Assembly: GCA_002393555.1 (NCBI GenBank) | Contig: DGSP01000056.1 | Location: forward strand, 9,450 to 73,449 | Source of the DNA: Prevotellaceae bacterium UBA4359 | Lineage (GTDB): Bacteria; Bacteroidota; Bacteroidia; Bacteroidales; Bacteroidaceae | Reading direction: 5' to 3' | Length of the DNA: 64,000 bases | In this document: positions 1 through 9,108 of the stretch, one piece after another | How the letters are laid out: each line of letters begins with the position of its first letter | Numbering within the stretch: the stretch's first letter is position 1 | The notes under the pieces: generated by a model | Told to the model about the DNA's origin: nothing | Databases searched by the model: none | Seen by the model: the letters and a program-made list of their open reading frames with translations, nothing else | Position numbers and translations under genes: made by a program

Positions 1-1
1 A

Positions 2-508
2 CCTCTCTTGGCAGAACTGAAACTGCTTGACCCTCTGTATTATGAGGTGATAGATAAACGAAATCACAAAAGGGTGGTGCATGCGCTCGAAATCTGCTAC
101 ATGACAGGCCGACCCTATTCTTCGTTCCGCACCAACATCCGGAAGGAACGCCCTTTCCGAATCGTGAAGTTTGGCCTTCGCCGAGAACGAGAAAACCTGT
201 TTGCGCGCATCAATGCACGGGTTGACAAGATGATGGAGATGGGGCTGCTGGAGGAGGCACGACGGGTGTATCCGTTGAGGGAACTGAATGCCCTCAACAC
301 GGTGGGGTATAAGGAGATGTTCAAGGTGATTGCCGGCGAGTGGGAACTGCCGATGGCTGTGGAGCGGATGAAAAAGAATACACGTGTGTATGCAAAAAAA
401 CAGATAACTTGGTACCGAAACGATGCAGACATTCATTGGCTGGATGCCGACAAGATGAGTGTGACTGAAATGCTAAATGTGATAGAAAATGAAATCATGG
501 TTGCGTAG
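2..508 (+). CDS. miaA: tRNA dimethylallyltransferase MiaA, C-terminal part
   Basis: The reading frame is open from the window edge, so the N-terminal part with the P-loop lies outside; about 168 of the usual roughly 300 residues are present. MiaA transfers a dimethylallyl group to N6 of A37 in tRNAs that read UNN codons. The visible part contains the family segments RVVHALEI, TVGYKEM and RVYAKKQITWYR, the last being the conserved tRNA-contacting C-terminal region. The stop codon overlaps the start of the following PBP1A gene by 20 bp, so the two are probably co-transcribed. Identification is secure; the true start cannot be seen. Confidence 0.93.
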   Translation, partial: PLLAELKLLDPLYYEVIDKRNHKRVVHALEICYMTGRPYSSFRTNIRKERPFRIVKFGLRRERENLFARINARVDKMMEMGLLEEARRVYPLRELNALNTVGYKEMFKVIAGEWELPMAVERMKKNTRVYAKKQITWYRNDADIHWLDADKMSVTEMLNVIENEIMVA

Positions 509-2891
509 GGTGTGGATATGCCTGAAGTTGGCGTGGCGTTGGTATGCCAGCCAATACAGAGGGAAGTGGTATCAGCGGTTGGTCACTCCGATTGCCTCTT
601 TCTTCGTGTTTTTTTATCTTTATCTGGGTGCTGTCGATGTCAATTTCCTCGGCCTCTTCGGGGTGTCGCCTACGATGGAGGTGATACAGAACCCTGTCAC
701 CAACGATGCCTCTTTTGTCTATAGCGCAGACAGTGTGCTGATAGGCAAGTATTTCAACGAGAACCGTTCGCCCGTCAAGTTCGATGAGATTTCTCCCTAT
801 GTGGTTGATGCGCTCATCTCGACCGAGGATGAACGTTTTTACGAGCATCATGGCATTGATTATCAAGGGCTTTTTGCGGCGATGAAAGACATCGCGCAAG
901 GTAATCCGCGCGGGGCCAGCACCATCACCCAGCAGTTGGTGAAGAACCTCTTCAAGATTCGTTCGCAGTATTCTACAGGACTTCTGGGCAAGGTGCCGGG
1001 ATTGGGCATCTTGGTGATGAAGTCGAAAGAATGGATTACGGCCATCAAGATAGAGAACATGTACAGCAAGGAAGATATCCTCACACTCTATCTCAATACG
1101 GTGGATTTTGGCAGCAACTCTTTCGGCATCAAGACGGCTGCCAAGACTTACTTCAAAACTACTCCGCAAAATCTGACCGCCGAGCAGGCTGCCGTGTTGG
1201 TGGGATTGCTGAAGGCAACGACCACTTACAACCCGAAAGTCAACCCGAGGAATAGTCTTGAGCGTCGTAACGTCGTGTTAAACAATATGTTTGAACACGA
1301 TAAACTGACACGTCAGGAACTGGATTCACTCACGCAGATACCCATCAATCTGAACTACACCGTCGAGAAGTCCTACGATGGCGGTGCCCTCTATTTCCGC
1401 GAGGCCATCAAGGAGTATCTGGAGGATTGGTGCGAGGAGAACCACATCGACCTTTATTCCGATGGCTTGAAAATCTACACCACACTCGACACGCGCTTAC
1501 AGCGTTATGCCGAACAGGCTGTGCAGAAGCAGATGCGCCTCATTCAGCAGCGGTTCAACAACCATTGGGGCAGCCAGTCGCCGTGGCGCGATGAGCGCGG
1601 ACAGGAGATTCCTCACTTTATTGAGGACATTGCCAAACGTTCTGAATACTATAAAATCCTGGCGAAAAAATATGACGATAATGCCGACTCCATCGACTTC
1701 TATATGAACCAACCGCACACGGTGAAAGTCTTTGATTATAATGCCCCAGACCATCTGGTGGAGAAGGAGATGAGTACGATGGATTCCATCCGCTATATGG
1801 TCAAGTTCATGCACTGCGGGTTTGTGGCGATGGAGCCTCAGACGAGTTATGTACGTGCATGGGTGGGCGACATCGATTTTGGCAGTTGGAAGTATGACAA
1901 GGTGACGGCCATGCGTCAGCCGGGTTCTACCTTCAAACTTTTTGTCTATGCCTCGGCTTTTGAACATGACGATAAGATTACTCCTACCACCCGATACCGC
2001 GACCAACTCATCTCGCTGCAAGTGCCTGATGCTCAAGACCCCCAGCGCATGGTGACTTGGACACCTCACAACTCTGGCGGCTATTGCACGGGGGCCAACA
2101 TGCCCTTGAAGTCGGCTTTTGCCCAGTCGGTCAACACCATTGCGGTCAAGTTGGGGCAAGACACGGGCATCGACAATGTGGTGGATATTGCCCATAAGAT
2201 GGGTGTCGAAAGTAAGTTGGAAGCCACACCGTCTTTGGCATTGGGTTCTTCCGATGTCAATCTGCTGGAACTCGTCGATGCCTATTGCTGTGCGATGAAC
2301 GACGGCAAGCAGCGCAAGCCCATCCTGGTGACAAAGGTGATTGGGCGCAATGGCGAAGTTCTCTATGACTGTGAACGCGATGAACCGGCTCCGAAGGAGG
2401 CCATTCGCTACAAGACCGCTTTCTACCTCCAGCGTCTGCTCTATGGAGGCATGCACGAACCAGGCGGAACCACACAGGCTCTGTGGGAGTACATTCATTG
2501 CTACGACACCGAATTGGGCGGCAAGACAGGCACCTCCTCCAACCACTCCGACGCATGGTTTGTCGGTTGTGCGCCCAATCTGGTGGGTGGTGCATGGGTG
2601 GGTGGCGAATATCGCTGCATCCATTTCCGCACAGGTGCCTTGGGGCAGGGAAGTCGAACGGCACTTCCTGTCTTTGGCTACTTTATGGACAAAGTGCTGG
2701 CCGACAAGGACTTTCCGCAGTATCACGGTAAATATCCGGCGGCTAAAGAAAACATCCCGCGCAACACCTACATCGGCGCCTCTGTCTATGTGGCTCCTGC
2801 ACCGAAAAAAGAGAATACGGAAGGAGAAAGTGCCGAAGAGGGCGGTGGAGAGACTCCTGCTCCTGCACCTGCTCCTGCTGCAGAAAACTAA
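489..2891 (+). CDS. mrcA: Class A penicillin-binding protein 1A (transglycosylase/transpeptidase)
   Basis: Bifunctional peptidoglycan synthase of the inner membrane, 800 residues. One membrane anchor lies near residues 31-50. The GT51 glycosyltransferase domain follows, with EDERFYEHHG at 113-122 (catalytic Glu) and GASTITQQLVKN at 142-153. The transpeptidase has the three expected motifs: S480-T-F-K483, S547-V-N549 and K679-T-G681. The C-terminus ends in a low-complexity Pro/Ala/Glu tail with Ala-Pro repeats. The ATG at 489 lies inside miaA, which suggests translational coupling. Whether it is PBP1A rather than another class A enzyme rests on overall organisation only. The gene ends just before a strong inverted repeat. 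Confidence 0.96.
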   Translation: MKSWLRRVWICLKLAWRWYASQYRGKWYQRLVTPIASFFVFFYLYLGAVDVNFLGLFGVSPTMEVIQNPVTNDASFVYSADSVLIGKYFNENRSPVKFDEISPYVVDALISTEDERFYEHHGIDYQGLFAAMKDIAQGNPRGASTITQQLVKNLFKIRSQYSTGLLGKVPGLGILVMKSKEWITAIKIENMYSKEDILTLYLNTVDFGSNSFGIKTAAKTYFKTTPQNLTAEQAAVLVGLLKATTTYNPKVNPRNSLERRNVVLNNMFEHDKLTRQELDSLTQIPINLNYTVEKSYDGGALYFREAIKEYLEDWCEENHIDLYSDGLKIYTTLDTRLQRYAEQAVQKQMRLIQQRFNNHWGSQSPWRDERGQEIPHFIEDIAKRSEYYKILAKKYDDNADSIDFYMNQPHTVKVFDYNAPDHLVEKEMSTMDSIRYMVKFMHCGFVAMEPQTSYVRAWVGDIDFGSWKYDKVTAMRQPGSTFKLFVYASAFEHDDKITPTTRYRDQLISLQVPDAQDPQRMVTWTPHNSGGYCTGANMPLKSAFAQSVNTIAVKLGQDTGIDNVVDIAHKMGVESKLEATPSLALGSSDVNLLELVDAYCCAMNDGKQRKPILVTKVIGRNGEVLYDCERDEPAPKEAIRYKTAFYLQRLLYGGMHEPGGTTQALWEYIHCYDTELGGKTGTSSNHSDAWFVGCAPNLVGGAWVGGEYRCIHFRTGALGQGSRTALPVFGYFMDKVLADKDFPQYHGKYPAAKENIPRNTYIGASVYVAPAPKKENTEGESAEEGGGETPAPAPAPAAEN

Positions 2892-2915
2892 ACGTGCAGT
2901 AGGTTCTATAAAACA

Positions 2916-2978
2916 GCGTACCCCTCGACTACGATGTGCCGTAGTCGAGGGGTACGCTTGTTTGTAGTCGAGGGGTAC
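2916..2978. repeat. Three-unit GTAG-type palindromic array, locus 1
   Basis: Three 15-nt units, gtagtcgaggggtac or its complement, lie at 2918-2932 (minus), 2941-2955 (plus) and 2964-2978 (plus), separated by exactly 8 nt, giving a 23-bp period. Units 1 and 2 form a 17-bp perfect stem (2916-2932 with 2941-2957) with an 8-nt loop. The array fills the gap between the converging stops of PBP1A and the next lipoprotein gene, so it may act as a bidirectional terminator. A diverged relative lies at 18196-18279. Confidence 0.9.
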
Positions 2979-2981
2979 GAT

Positions 2982-3797
2982 TTACTTGCTGAGGTTCTGA
3001 ATGAACTGCCACTCGCTCTCGTGGCTCTTCACCTTCAGGTAAGTCTGGTCCACCACGATATACTCTGAAAGACCCTGACGAGGCGCACCTTTGTGCCAGT
3101 CGTAGGTGTAGCCGAGACGTGTCCAAGGCAGAGGGCTGTCATCCTCGAAGGCTGCCTGCACGTTGTAGCGGAACCACTCACGGAAGTTCGTGTCGCCCAC
3201 CTTGTAGTTCTCGTCTGCCCATGCAGGGAACTCGATACCAGCCGAAGTCGTTTCGATGCTTGGGTCTGATGCAGGACGGAAGATTCCCTTCACGTCGGCA
3301 TAGAACTGTACCATGATGTTGTAGGTGCAGTCGGGGCTGAGTCCGTACATCTGCAACATACGCATGTGGGCTGCCACGCTGTCGAGACCTTCAAACGCCT
3401 CCTTTTTGCTGAGCCACTCACCGGGGATGGTCACCCATGTACCCATCTCGCGGTCAATCTGATAGACACCTTCCTGCCCAAAGAACTTCTGCAAGCGGCT
3501 ACTGTCAACGAGCGTGACAAGCAGCACCATGTCTTTGCCGTCAATGGTAGCCCACTCCTCGTTGGGTGTGCCTTTCTTGATGGGCATGAGATTGACACCC
3601 ACTTTGGTGGAATCGAGTACGCGCGCATCCTCAATGGCTGCATTGAGGTCTTCCTGCAAGGCATCCATGTCCTCATACCAAGGTGTCACCGTGCTGTCTG
3701 CTTCAGCACCAGCGTTCGTGTTCTGCGCGGTTTTGCCCGTGCATGCCGTCATGGCAAAAACTGCCACCATGATGGCAAATGGAAATAATTTTCTCAT
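2982..3797 (-). CDS. Predicted lipoprotein of unknown function
   Basis: 271 residues from the ATG at 3797, chosen because it opens directly into a lipoprotein signal peptide (MRKLFPFAIMVAVFAMTAC) with the acylated Cys at position 19. The mature part begins with a Ser/Thr/Ala-rich linker, then mixed alpha/beta sequence without a motif I recognise. It is probably anchored to the outer or inner membrane after processing by signal peptidase II. It is followed upstream on the same strand by two more exported proteins, suggesting a small envelope gene group. A longer in-frame extension up to 3836 runs through a heptad repeat and is unlikely to be real. Confidence 0.8.
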   Translation of the reverse strand: MRKLFPFAIMVAVFAMTACTGKTAQNTNAGAEADSTVTPWYEDMDALQEDLNAAIEDARVLDSTKVGVNLMPIKKGTPNEEWATIDGKDMVLLVTLVDSSRLQKFFGQEGVYQIDREMGTWVTIPGEWLSKKEAFEGLDSVAAHMRMLQMYGLSPDCTYNIMVQFYADVKGIFRPASDPSIETTSAGIEFPAWADENYKVGDTNFREWFRYNVQAAFEDDSPLPWTRLGYTYDWHKGAPRQGLSEYIVVDQTYLKVKSHESEWQFIQNLSK

Positions 3798-3832
3798 AAT
3801 CTTATCTTTATAATGTGAATAATCTAATCTTT

Positions 3833-3892
<60 letters not shown>

Positions 3893-3895
<3 letters not shown>

Positions 3896-4543
3896 TTCAA
3901 GTCCCTCATCTCCCAATTTCTTCAAGGGTTCTTTCTCCATCTTCTCCCATTTCTCCTTCTTCTTCACCTCCTCAAAAGCGTTGTCCTCAATCGTCTGGCG
4001 TTTCCATGTCAGGTAGTTCTCGCTCACGGTGGTCATCTCGCCCGTGCTGCGTGACATCTCTGTGCACTCCTTGCCAATCAGATAGAAGTCACCGTTCTGA
4101 AAACGGAAGGTGTAAGTGGTTTGGCTGGTGCCGTAAGAACCTGCGCTGGCGAAGTGGTCGGGGCTGATATTGAGCGTGCCACGTTCGGTAATTTCGATGC
4201 TCACATCCACGCTTGTCCATTCGCTGTCTGGCTCAAACATATCCTCGTATTGCTTCCACTGCTTGAAGGGTCCGCCTTCCTGACCAAAGTAGATGGCAAG
4301 AATGTACGGGTTGAAGTTATACTCGTAACCATCATCGCGGGTTTGCATGTTCTCCTTGAAGTTCGGTTTTGCAAGCACCACGAGGTCCTTGATGCCGTCC
4401 TTGTTCAAGTCGCCTTCTGCCTCTGAGTGTTCCCAACCTTTTGGCACAATCTGCTCTGCTGATGTGCCTTGCTGCTTCAATGCTTGTGCGTTCATGCCGA
4501 GGGCACACGCACACAAGATGAGTGAAAATACAATCTTTTTCAT
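3893..4543 (-). CDS. Exported protein with a Ca-binding-like DxNxDG loop
   Basis: 216 residues with a typical signal peptide (MKKIVFSLILCACALGMNAQ, probable cleavage after the Ala-Gln region). Near residues 44-53 the segment GDLNKDGIKD matches the acidic loop seen in FG-GAP/VCBS and dockerin-like calcium-binding repeats; only one such loop is present. The C-terminal 30 residues are strongly charged (EEVKKKEKWEKMEKE). No enzyme motif is visible. It lies between a lipoprotein gene and a YARHG-domain gene, all on the minus strand and all exported, so a shared envelope role is possible but not shown. Confidence 0.75.
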
Positions 4544-4564
4544 ATTGTGTAGATGATTGATGGG

Positions 4565-5218
4565 TTATCTTTCCGCCTCCTCACTCTTGATGAGTTCGAG
4601 GTTGACTTGCTCGATGATGTTGAGTTTGATGGTGCTGTTGTCATCAACAGGCTTGTACCAACGATATTTGCCGAAGTGCTCCTGGAGGTCTTTCGACGTG
4701 AAGCGATAGCCGTGATTGGCAAGAATACGGTTGCGCATCAGGCGCAAATCCGCCTTAGAAATGCCATCAAGATAGGGACGGTTCAGCACAAGAGTGCCAG
4801 CATTCTCAGGCTCCTCTTGTTGCATCATCTGCTGCATCAAGACGCAGTTGTCGTATGAGTTGCGTGTCAAATCCATCGTCCACACCACGTCGCCATTGCT
4901 GGGTTTGCGGAATGCAAGGAGTTTCCTTTCTCCATGATGGATGTACTGCACTCGCCCTCCCCATTTACTTCCAAAGGGAGGCTCGTCTGCCTGCCGACTG
5001 GGTTGCAGGGTGTATTCACCCTCCTTCCCATCTACCTTCTCAAGGGTCAGTTCGTTGTCTTCGTTACTGGTCATATAGACGTATTTCCCCATCCGCACTT
5101 CCTGTACGGTGTAGAGTGATATGCCATCGAAGAACTTGTCGCCCTTCTTGATGGTCTGAGCCTGCATGCCACAGAGCGTACACGCCCAAAGAATGATAGT
5201 CAAAAGTATTGCCCGCAT
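4565..5218 (-). CDS. Exported YARHG-domain protein
   Basis: 217 residues with a signal peptide (residues 1-20, ending GMQAQ). The C-terminal part from about 150 to 200 contains the YARHG pattern: LRLMRNRILANHGYRF followed by an aromatic-rich FGKYRWYKP. YARHG is a small extracellular domain of unknown function, often in proteins proposed to act at the cell wall. The N-terminal half is beta-rich without a recognised motif. A Bacteroidota promoter lies directly upstream, so this is probably the first gene of the three-gene exported-protein group that runs to 2982. Confidence 0.82.
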   Translation of the reverse strand: MRAILLTIILWACTLCGMQAQTIKKGDKFFDGISLYTVQEVRMGKYVYMTSNEDNELTLEKVDGKEGEYTLQPSRQADEPPFGSKWGGRVQYIHHGERKLLAFRKPSNGDVVWTMDLTRNSYDNCVLMQQMMQQEEPENAGTLVLNRPYLDGISKADLRLMRNRILANHGYRFTSKDLQEHFGKYRWYKPVDDNSTIKLNIIEQVNLELIKSEEAER

Positions 5219-5254
5219 CTTTTTAGGTTATTTATGATTAGTAATTCAATGGGG

Positions 5255-5289
5255 CAAAGGTACAAAAATAGAGTAAAATGTAAAACAAA
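5255..5289 (-). promoter_or_regulatory. Bacteroidota-type promoter for the YARHG gene group
   Basis: Read on the minus strand, TTTG (5286-5289) and TACCTTTG (5255-5262) match the -33 and -7 elements, spaced 23 nt. Transcription would start about 30 bp upstream of the ATG at 5218. The AT-rich gap from 5219 to 5302 holds nothing else visible. Confidence 0.65.
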
Positions 5290-5302
5290 CCAAGTGAAAA
5301 AA

Positions 5303-6034
5303 TCACTTTTCCCAGAATTTCCACGAAGCAATGGCTTGTAAATGTAACATTTCCAACCCGTTTTTTACCGTTGCACCCTGTTCCGCCCCCTTCTTCATGA
5401 AGAGCGTTTCGAGGGGATTGTACACCAAGTCATACAAAAGGTTGTTCTCGTTCATGGCTTCGTAGGGCAGAGCAGGGCATTCATCCACATGCGGATACAT
5501 CCCCACAGGAGAGCAATTGACAATCACCTCATACTCTTTCAGCACCTCTGCTGTCACCTCCTCATAAGTGATCATTCCCTCTCGTGCACTTCTGCTCACA
5601 AACAGCGTTTTCATTCCCAACTTCTTTTCCAATCCATAACGAATAGCCTTTGATGCGCCGCCAGTGCCGAGAATGAGTGCCTTTTTGTGATGCGGTTTTA
5701 GTAATGGGCGAATGCTGTTGACAAAGCCAATCACATCGCTGTTGAAACCAGTCAGATGTCCGTCTCTCACTCTCACAACATTGACGGCTCCTATAGCCGA
5801 AGCCTCTTCGCTGATGTTGTGTAAATACTGCATCACCTGCTGCTTATAAGGAATCGTCACGTTCAACCCTCTCAACTCTGGGTTGTTCTTGATAATCTCA
5901 GGAAACTCCTCGATGCTTGGAATTTCAAAGTTCAAATATTGTGCATCAATCCCCTCCTTCTCAAATTTCTCCGTGAAGAACTTGCGCGAGAACGAGTGTC
6001 CTAATGGGTAACCAATCAATCCGTAAGTAGTCAT
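5303..6034 (-). CDS. aroE: Shikimate dehydrogenase
   Basis: Reduces 3-dehydroshikimate to shikimate with NADPH in aromatic amino acid synthesis. At 243 residues it is slightly shorter than the roughly 270 of E. coli. Substrate-binding serines are in GHSFSR (S14, S16); the catalytic Lys and Asp are K64 in NVTIPYK and D100 in GFNSD; the NADP-binding loop GTGGASKA is at 123-130; the C-terminal NGLEMLHLQA segment is typical. It follows menG and the transposase-like gene on the same strand, with a 27-bp gap. The phoH-purC-menG-aroE order is, to my knowledge, common in Bacteroidales without the intervening gene. Confidence 0.96.
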   Translation of the reverse strand: MTTYGLIGYPLGHSFSRKFFTEKFEKEGIDAQYLNFEIPSIEEFPEIIKNNPELRGLNVTIPYKQQVMQYLHNISEEASAIGAVNVVRVRDGHLTGFNSDVIGFVNSIRPLLKPHHKKALILGTGGASKAIRYGLEKKLGMKTLFVSRSAREGMITYEEVTAEVLKEYEVIVNCSPVGMYPHVDECPALPYEAMNENNLLYDLVYNPLETLFMKKGAEQGATVKNGLEMLHLQAIASWKFWEK

Positions 6035-6061
6035 GTTTCAGTTGTTTTTGTTTATTGTGTC

Positions 6062-7315
6062 TTATTGCGTTTTCCACCATGAGTCCTTTGTGCGGCACAA
6101 TGCCTGAACAATACAGTTCATGGTTTTGCATTCAGCCACAGAGATGGGTTCGTGGGTATGTCGATAGATGTAACGCCATGGGGTGACGATGAGCAGTTTG
6201 TTGGTGGCACAGAGTTCTATGCGTCGCTCCGAGGGGTGGTAGAGGTCTGGCAAGCCATTGTCTTCGATGGTGATGACAGGGAACCCTTGTTGGATGGCTG
6301 TGTCAATAATTTCTTGTTCGCCTTTGGCAATGCGGGCAGAGACAAGGACGGCTCCTTCGGCAGCGGCAGAGATGCATTGCTGTTTTTGAAGAAGGAAGGA
6401 CGCTTTGTCTTTGCGGTGGCAAACAACTGGGAGCAAGCGGTGTTGCAGCAGTTGGCGGTTGCCGTAACTGTCGCAGGTGACCAGACCGTCTGATATGAGC
6501 AAGCGCGGCGTTAGTTGTGTCCATGTTTCTTCATTGAAGAGGGATGAGCCGCATTCGCGCTGCAGATAGCCTTTCAGGGCTGGGAGTTTGAGGGCGGTGT
6601 CGATGCCGCCTCGTTGTGGATGCAGGACGTGGGGATGACGGTTGCGCATGAGGCGGCTGCGTGGGTTGTTGTAGATGTAGCGGCGCTGTGTGTCGAGTTG
6701 GCCGGGTTGGAGTGGCATGACATCAACATAGCCGTAGGCGAAGAGGGGCGGGCGGTTGGTGGTGCCGGTGGAAGGGGGGCGTTGTCCATGCGGGTGAACC
6801 GCATGGCGCAGGCTGGGGGTGCCTTCTTGTGGGATGCTTGCGTCGGCTGGTTTGCCCTGCCGCTTTTCTTCGTTGCCCTGCTGCTCTTTTGTGTAGTAGC
6901 CCTCTGCTTTTAGACCTGTCATCTCCCAATAGCGGCGGTTGCAGCCTTTCTTGAAGCCGGATATCACCTGCCCCAGATGGGTGGGACGTCCACTTTTGCT
7001 GATAATGTCATGATGCACCACGGCTATAAAGTGCAGGTGTTCGGGCATCACCACATGGTCCTGTATCTCTATCATGGGATAGTGTGCCGTGATGCTCTTT
7101 GTCAATTCTTCCTCCACCATCTTCCCGATGTCCGTCAATTCCACTCTTGGCGCATCAGCATCGCCATCAGGCTTGTCAAGATTCCCTACCACCTGCCCCA
7201 ATGGTTGCCATTCCCGTTCTGCCACATTGATGGTGATGTGGTAAGTCCCAGGCAAGCGGTAGTTCTTCTTCTGACATCGACGTCCCATGCGGTGTGTCTC
7301 ATGCTGTTCGCTCAT
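6062..7315 (-). CDS. REP-associated tyrosine transposase-like protein with DprA-like C-terminal domain
   Basis: 417 residues from the ATG at 7315. The N-terminal part (about 15-230) looks like the Y1/RAYT branch of HUH nucleases: the opening YRLPGTYHITINV, the metal-binding HxH in VMPEHLHFIAV, and the probable catalytic tyrosine in RRYIYNNPRS. Residues from about 290 to the end contain GAVLVSARIAKGEQEI and GFPVITIEDNG, which resemble the Rossmann-like fold of DprA/Smf or LOG proteins. Such enzymes process single-stranded DNA at short palindromes. It sits between menG (7-bp gap) and aroE (27-bp gap) with no visible terminal inverted repeats, so it behaves as a resident gene. Family call fairly sure; C-terminal domain less so. 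Confidence 0.75.
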   Translation of the reverse strand: MSEQHETHRMGRRCQKKNYRLPGTYHITINVAEREWQPLGQVVGNLDKPDGDADAPRVELTDIGKMVEEELTKSITAHYPMIEIQDHVVMPEHLHFIAVVHHDIISKSGRPTHLGQVISGFKKGCNRRYWEMTGLKAEGYYTKEQQGNEEKRQGKPADASIPQEGTPSLRHAVHPHGQRPPSTGTTNRPPLFAYGYVDVMPLQPGQLDTQRRYIYNNPRSRLMRNRHPHVLHPQRGGIDTALKLPALKGYLQRECGSSLFNEETWTQLTPRLLISDGLVTCDSYGNRQLLQHRLLPVVCHRKDKASFLLQKQQCISAAAEGAVLVSARIAKGEQEIIDTAIQQGFPVITIEDNGLPDLYHPSERRIELCATNKLLIVTPWRYIYRHTHEPISVAECKTMNCIVQALCRTKDSWWKTQ

Positions 7316-7322
7316 GGCTCCT

Positions 7323-8063
7323 TCATTTTTCTGCTGTGTATAAGATGCACATGCCGAAGGCAAGGCGTCGAAAGTTCACATTGTGGAAACCAGCCTGCTC
7401 AATGATGCTTTGCATGCGTTCCGCTTGGGGTACGGCATCCATCGTTTCGGGCAAATAGGAATAAGCGGTTTTGTCTTTTGAGAGGAGGCTGCCGAGAAGT
7501 GGCATCACACATTTCTTATATATATAGAAGAGTTGCTTCATGGGGAAGGACACGGGAGTGCATAAATCCACGACAGACAAGTGGCCGTCGTCTTTCAGCA
7601 CTCGGTGCATCTCCTTCAGACATTCATCAAGGTTTTGAAAGTTCCTTAATGCAAAGGCAGAGATGACGGCATCGAAAGAACTGTCGGGGTAGGAGAGGGC
7701 AGCGCAGTCTTCGTTCTGGAAAGTGATGTGGTCGGAAAGACCAAGTTTCGCCACTTTCTCGCGCCCAATGTTCATCATCCCCTCGCTGATGTCGATGCCC
7801 ACAACTTTCTGGGGATGAAGTTTCTGAAAAGCAAGGATAGCGAAGTCGCCAGTGCCTGTGGCAATGTCGAGTACGCTATCCGTGCTTTTTCTGTTTTTGA
7901 GCAGAAAGCCAATGGCGTTGTTCCTCCAGAGGCGGTCAACACCAAAACTAAGCGTGTGGTTGAGCGTGTCATACGAGTGGGCGATGTTGTCAAACATCTG
8001 CTCCACCTGCTCACGCTTCGTGCCCTCAGTGCCGTATGGCTTTATCTGCTCCTGTTCGTACAC
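7323..8063 (-). CDS. menG: Demethylmenaquinone methyltransferase
   Basis: SAM-dependent C-methyltransferase for the last step of menaquinone synthesis (UbiE/MenG/COQ5 family), 246 residues, usual length. SAM motif I is [20 protein letters not shown], the post-motif segment and [10 protein letters not shown] are characteristic. The N-terminal [17 protein letters not shown] is diagnostic. The likely start is a GTG at 8061-8063, only 4 bp from a heptad inverted repeat that fills the gap to purC. Menaquinone as the sole respiratory quinone is expected in this phylum. Confidence 0.95.
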   Translation of the reverse strand: MYEQEQIKPYGTEGTKREQVEQMFDNIAHSYDTLNHTLSFGVDRLWRNNAIGFLLKNRKSTDSVLDIATGTGDFAILAFQKLHPQKVVGIDISEGMMNIGREKVAKLGLSDHITFQNEDCAALSYPDSSFDAVISAFALRNFQNLDECLKEMHRVLKDDGHLSVVDLCTPVSFPMKQLFYIYKKCVMPLLGSLLSKDKTAYSYLPETMDAVPQAERMQSIIEQAGFHNVNFRRLAFGMCILYTAEK

Positions 8064-8067
8064 GTTG

Positions 8068-8163
8068 TAGGAATTAGGAATTAGGAATTAGGAATGAGGA
8101 ATTGCCATGCGGTTTGCAAGCATCGCGTTAGCAATTCCTCATTCCTCACTCCTAATTCCTCAT
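8068..8163. repeat. Inverted heptad repeat (TAGGAAT / ATTCCTC)
   Basis: Five heptads (taggaat x4, then gaggaat) at 8068-8102 face four inverted heptads (attcctc type) at 8134-8161 across a 31-nt centre. Together they make arms of about 35 nt. The purC stop codon (8152-8154) lies inside the right arm and the menG start lies 4 bp beyond the left arm, so the whole intergenic region is repeat. Confidence 0.88.
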
Positions 8164-9102
8164 TAAATAATTCAACACGTTCTTCTCGATACGCTTTGCG
8201 ATGTCCTCATCGCCTTCAGCCTTCACAAATTTCTCGCCGATAATATGCTCATACAGTTCGATGTATCTGTCGCTTACCGACTCTGCATACTCGTCCGTGA
8301 TTTCGGGCATCACCTGTCCGGGTTGGTTCATGAAGTTGTGGTCGATGAGCCACTGGCGCACAAACTCCTTCGAGAGTTGCTTCTGAGGTTCGCCCTTCGC
8401 AAACTTCTCCTCATAGCCATCAGCATAGAAGTAGCGGCTGGAGTCGGGTGTGTGTACTTCGTCAATCAGATACACCTTGCCGTCGCGCTTGCCAAACTCA
8501 TACTTCGTGTCCACCAGAATGAGTCCCTTCTCAGCAGCAATCTTGGTACCCAAATCGAAGAGGGCATAGGTGTATTTCTCCATCACCTCATAGTCCTCTT
8601 TGCTCACCAGTCCCTGAGCGATGATTTCCTCCTTCGAGATGTTCTCGTCGTGACCCTCGTCAGCCTTCGTAGTAGGTGTGATGATAGGTTTCGGGAACTT
8701 CTGGTTCTCTTTCATGCCCTCAGGCAGGGTGATGCCACACAACGTGCGGTTACCAGCCTTATACTCTCTCCATGCAGAGCCAGTCAGGTAGCCACGGATA
8801 ATCATCTCCACGCGGAAACCCTCGCACTTCAGTCCCACCGTCACCATGGGGTCGGGCGTAGCCAATTTCCAGTTCGGCACGATGTCAGCACTTGCATCGA
8901 GGAACTTCGCCGCAATCTGATTCAGCACCTGTCCCTTGAAAGGGATGCCCTTGGGCAGCACCACATCGAATGCCGAGATTCTGTCAGTAGCAACCATTAC
9001 CATCAGGTCATCGTTGATGTTATACACGTCACGTACTTTGCCGTGATACACTTCCTTCTGTCCGGGGAAGTTAAAGTCTGTTCTTGTTAATGCTTTAGCC
9101 AT
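8152..9102 (-). CDS. purC: Phosphoribosylaminoimidazole-succinocarboxamide synthase
   Basis: SAICAR synthetase of de novo purine synthesis, joining aspartate to CAIR with ATP. 316 residues, in the range of the longer form. Signature segments include [21 protein letters not shown] near the N-terminus, [23 protein letters not shown] and [11 protein letters not shown]. The last three codons lie inside a heptad inverted repeat. It is 6 bp downstream of phoH on the same strand and is probably co-transcribed with it. Confidence 0.96.
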   Translation of the reverse strand: MAKALTRTDFNFPGQKEVYHGKVRDVYNINDDLMVMVATDRISAFDVVLPKGIPFKGQVLNQIAAKFLDASADIVPNWKLATPDPMVTVGLKCEGFRVEMIIRGYLTGSAWREYKAGNRTLCGITLPEGMKENQKFPKPIITPTTKADEGHDENISKEEIIAQGLVSKEDYEVMEKYTYALFDLGTKIAAEKGLILVDTKYEFGKRDGKVYLIDEVHTPDSSRYFYADGYEEKFAKGEPQKQLSKEFVRQWLIDHNFMNQPGQVMPEITDEYAESVSDRYIELYEHIIGEKFVKAEGDEDIAKRIEKNVLNYLMRN

Positions 9103-9108
9103 ACTAAA

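Noticed and set aside
6062..7315. Insertion sequence with its own ends
   Set aside because: No terminal inverted or direct repeats in the 7-bp and 27-bp flanks; treated as a resident gene.
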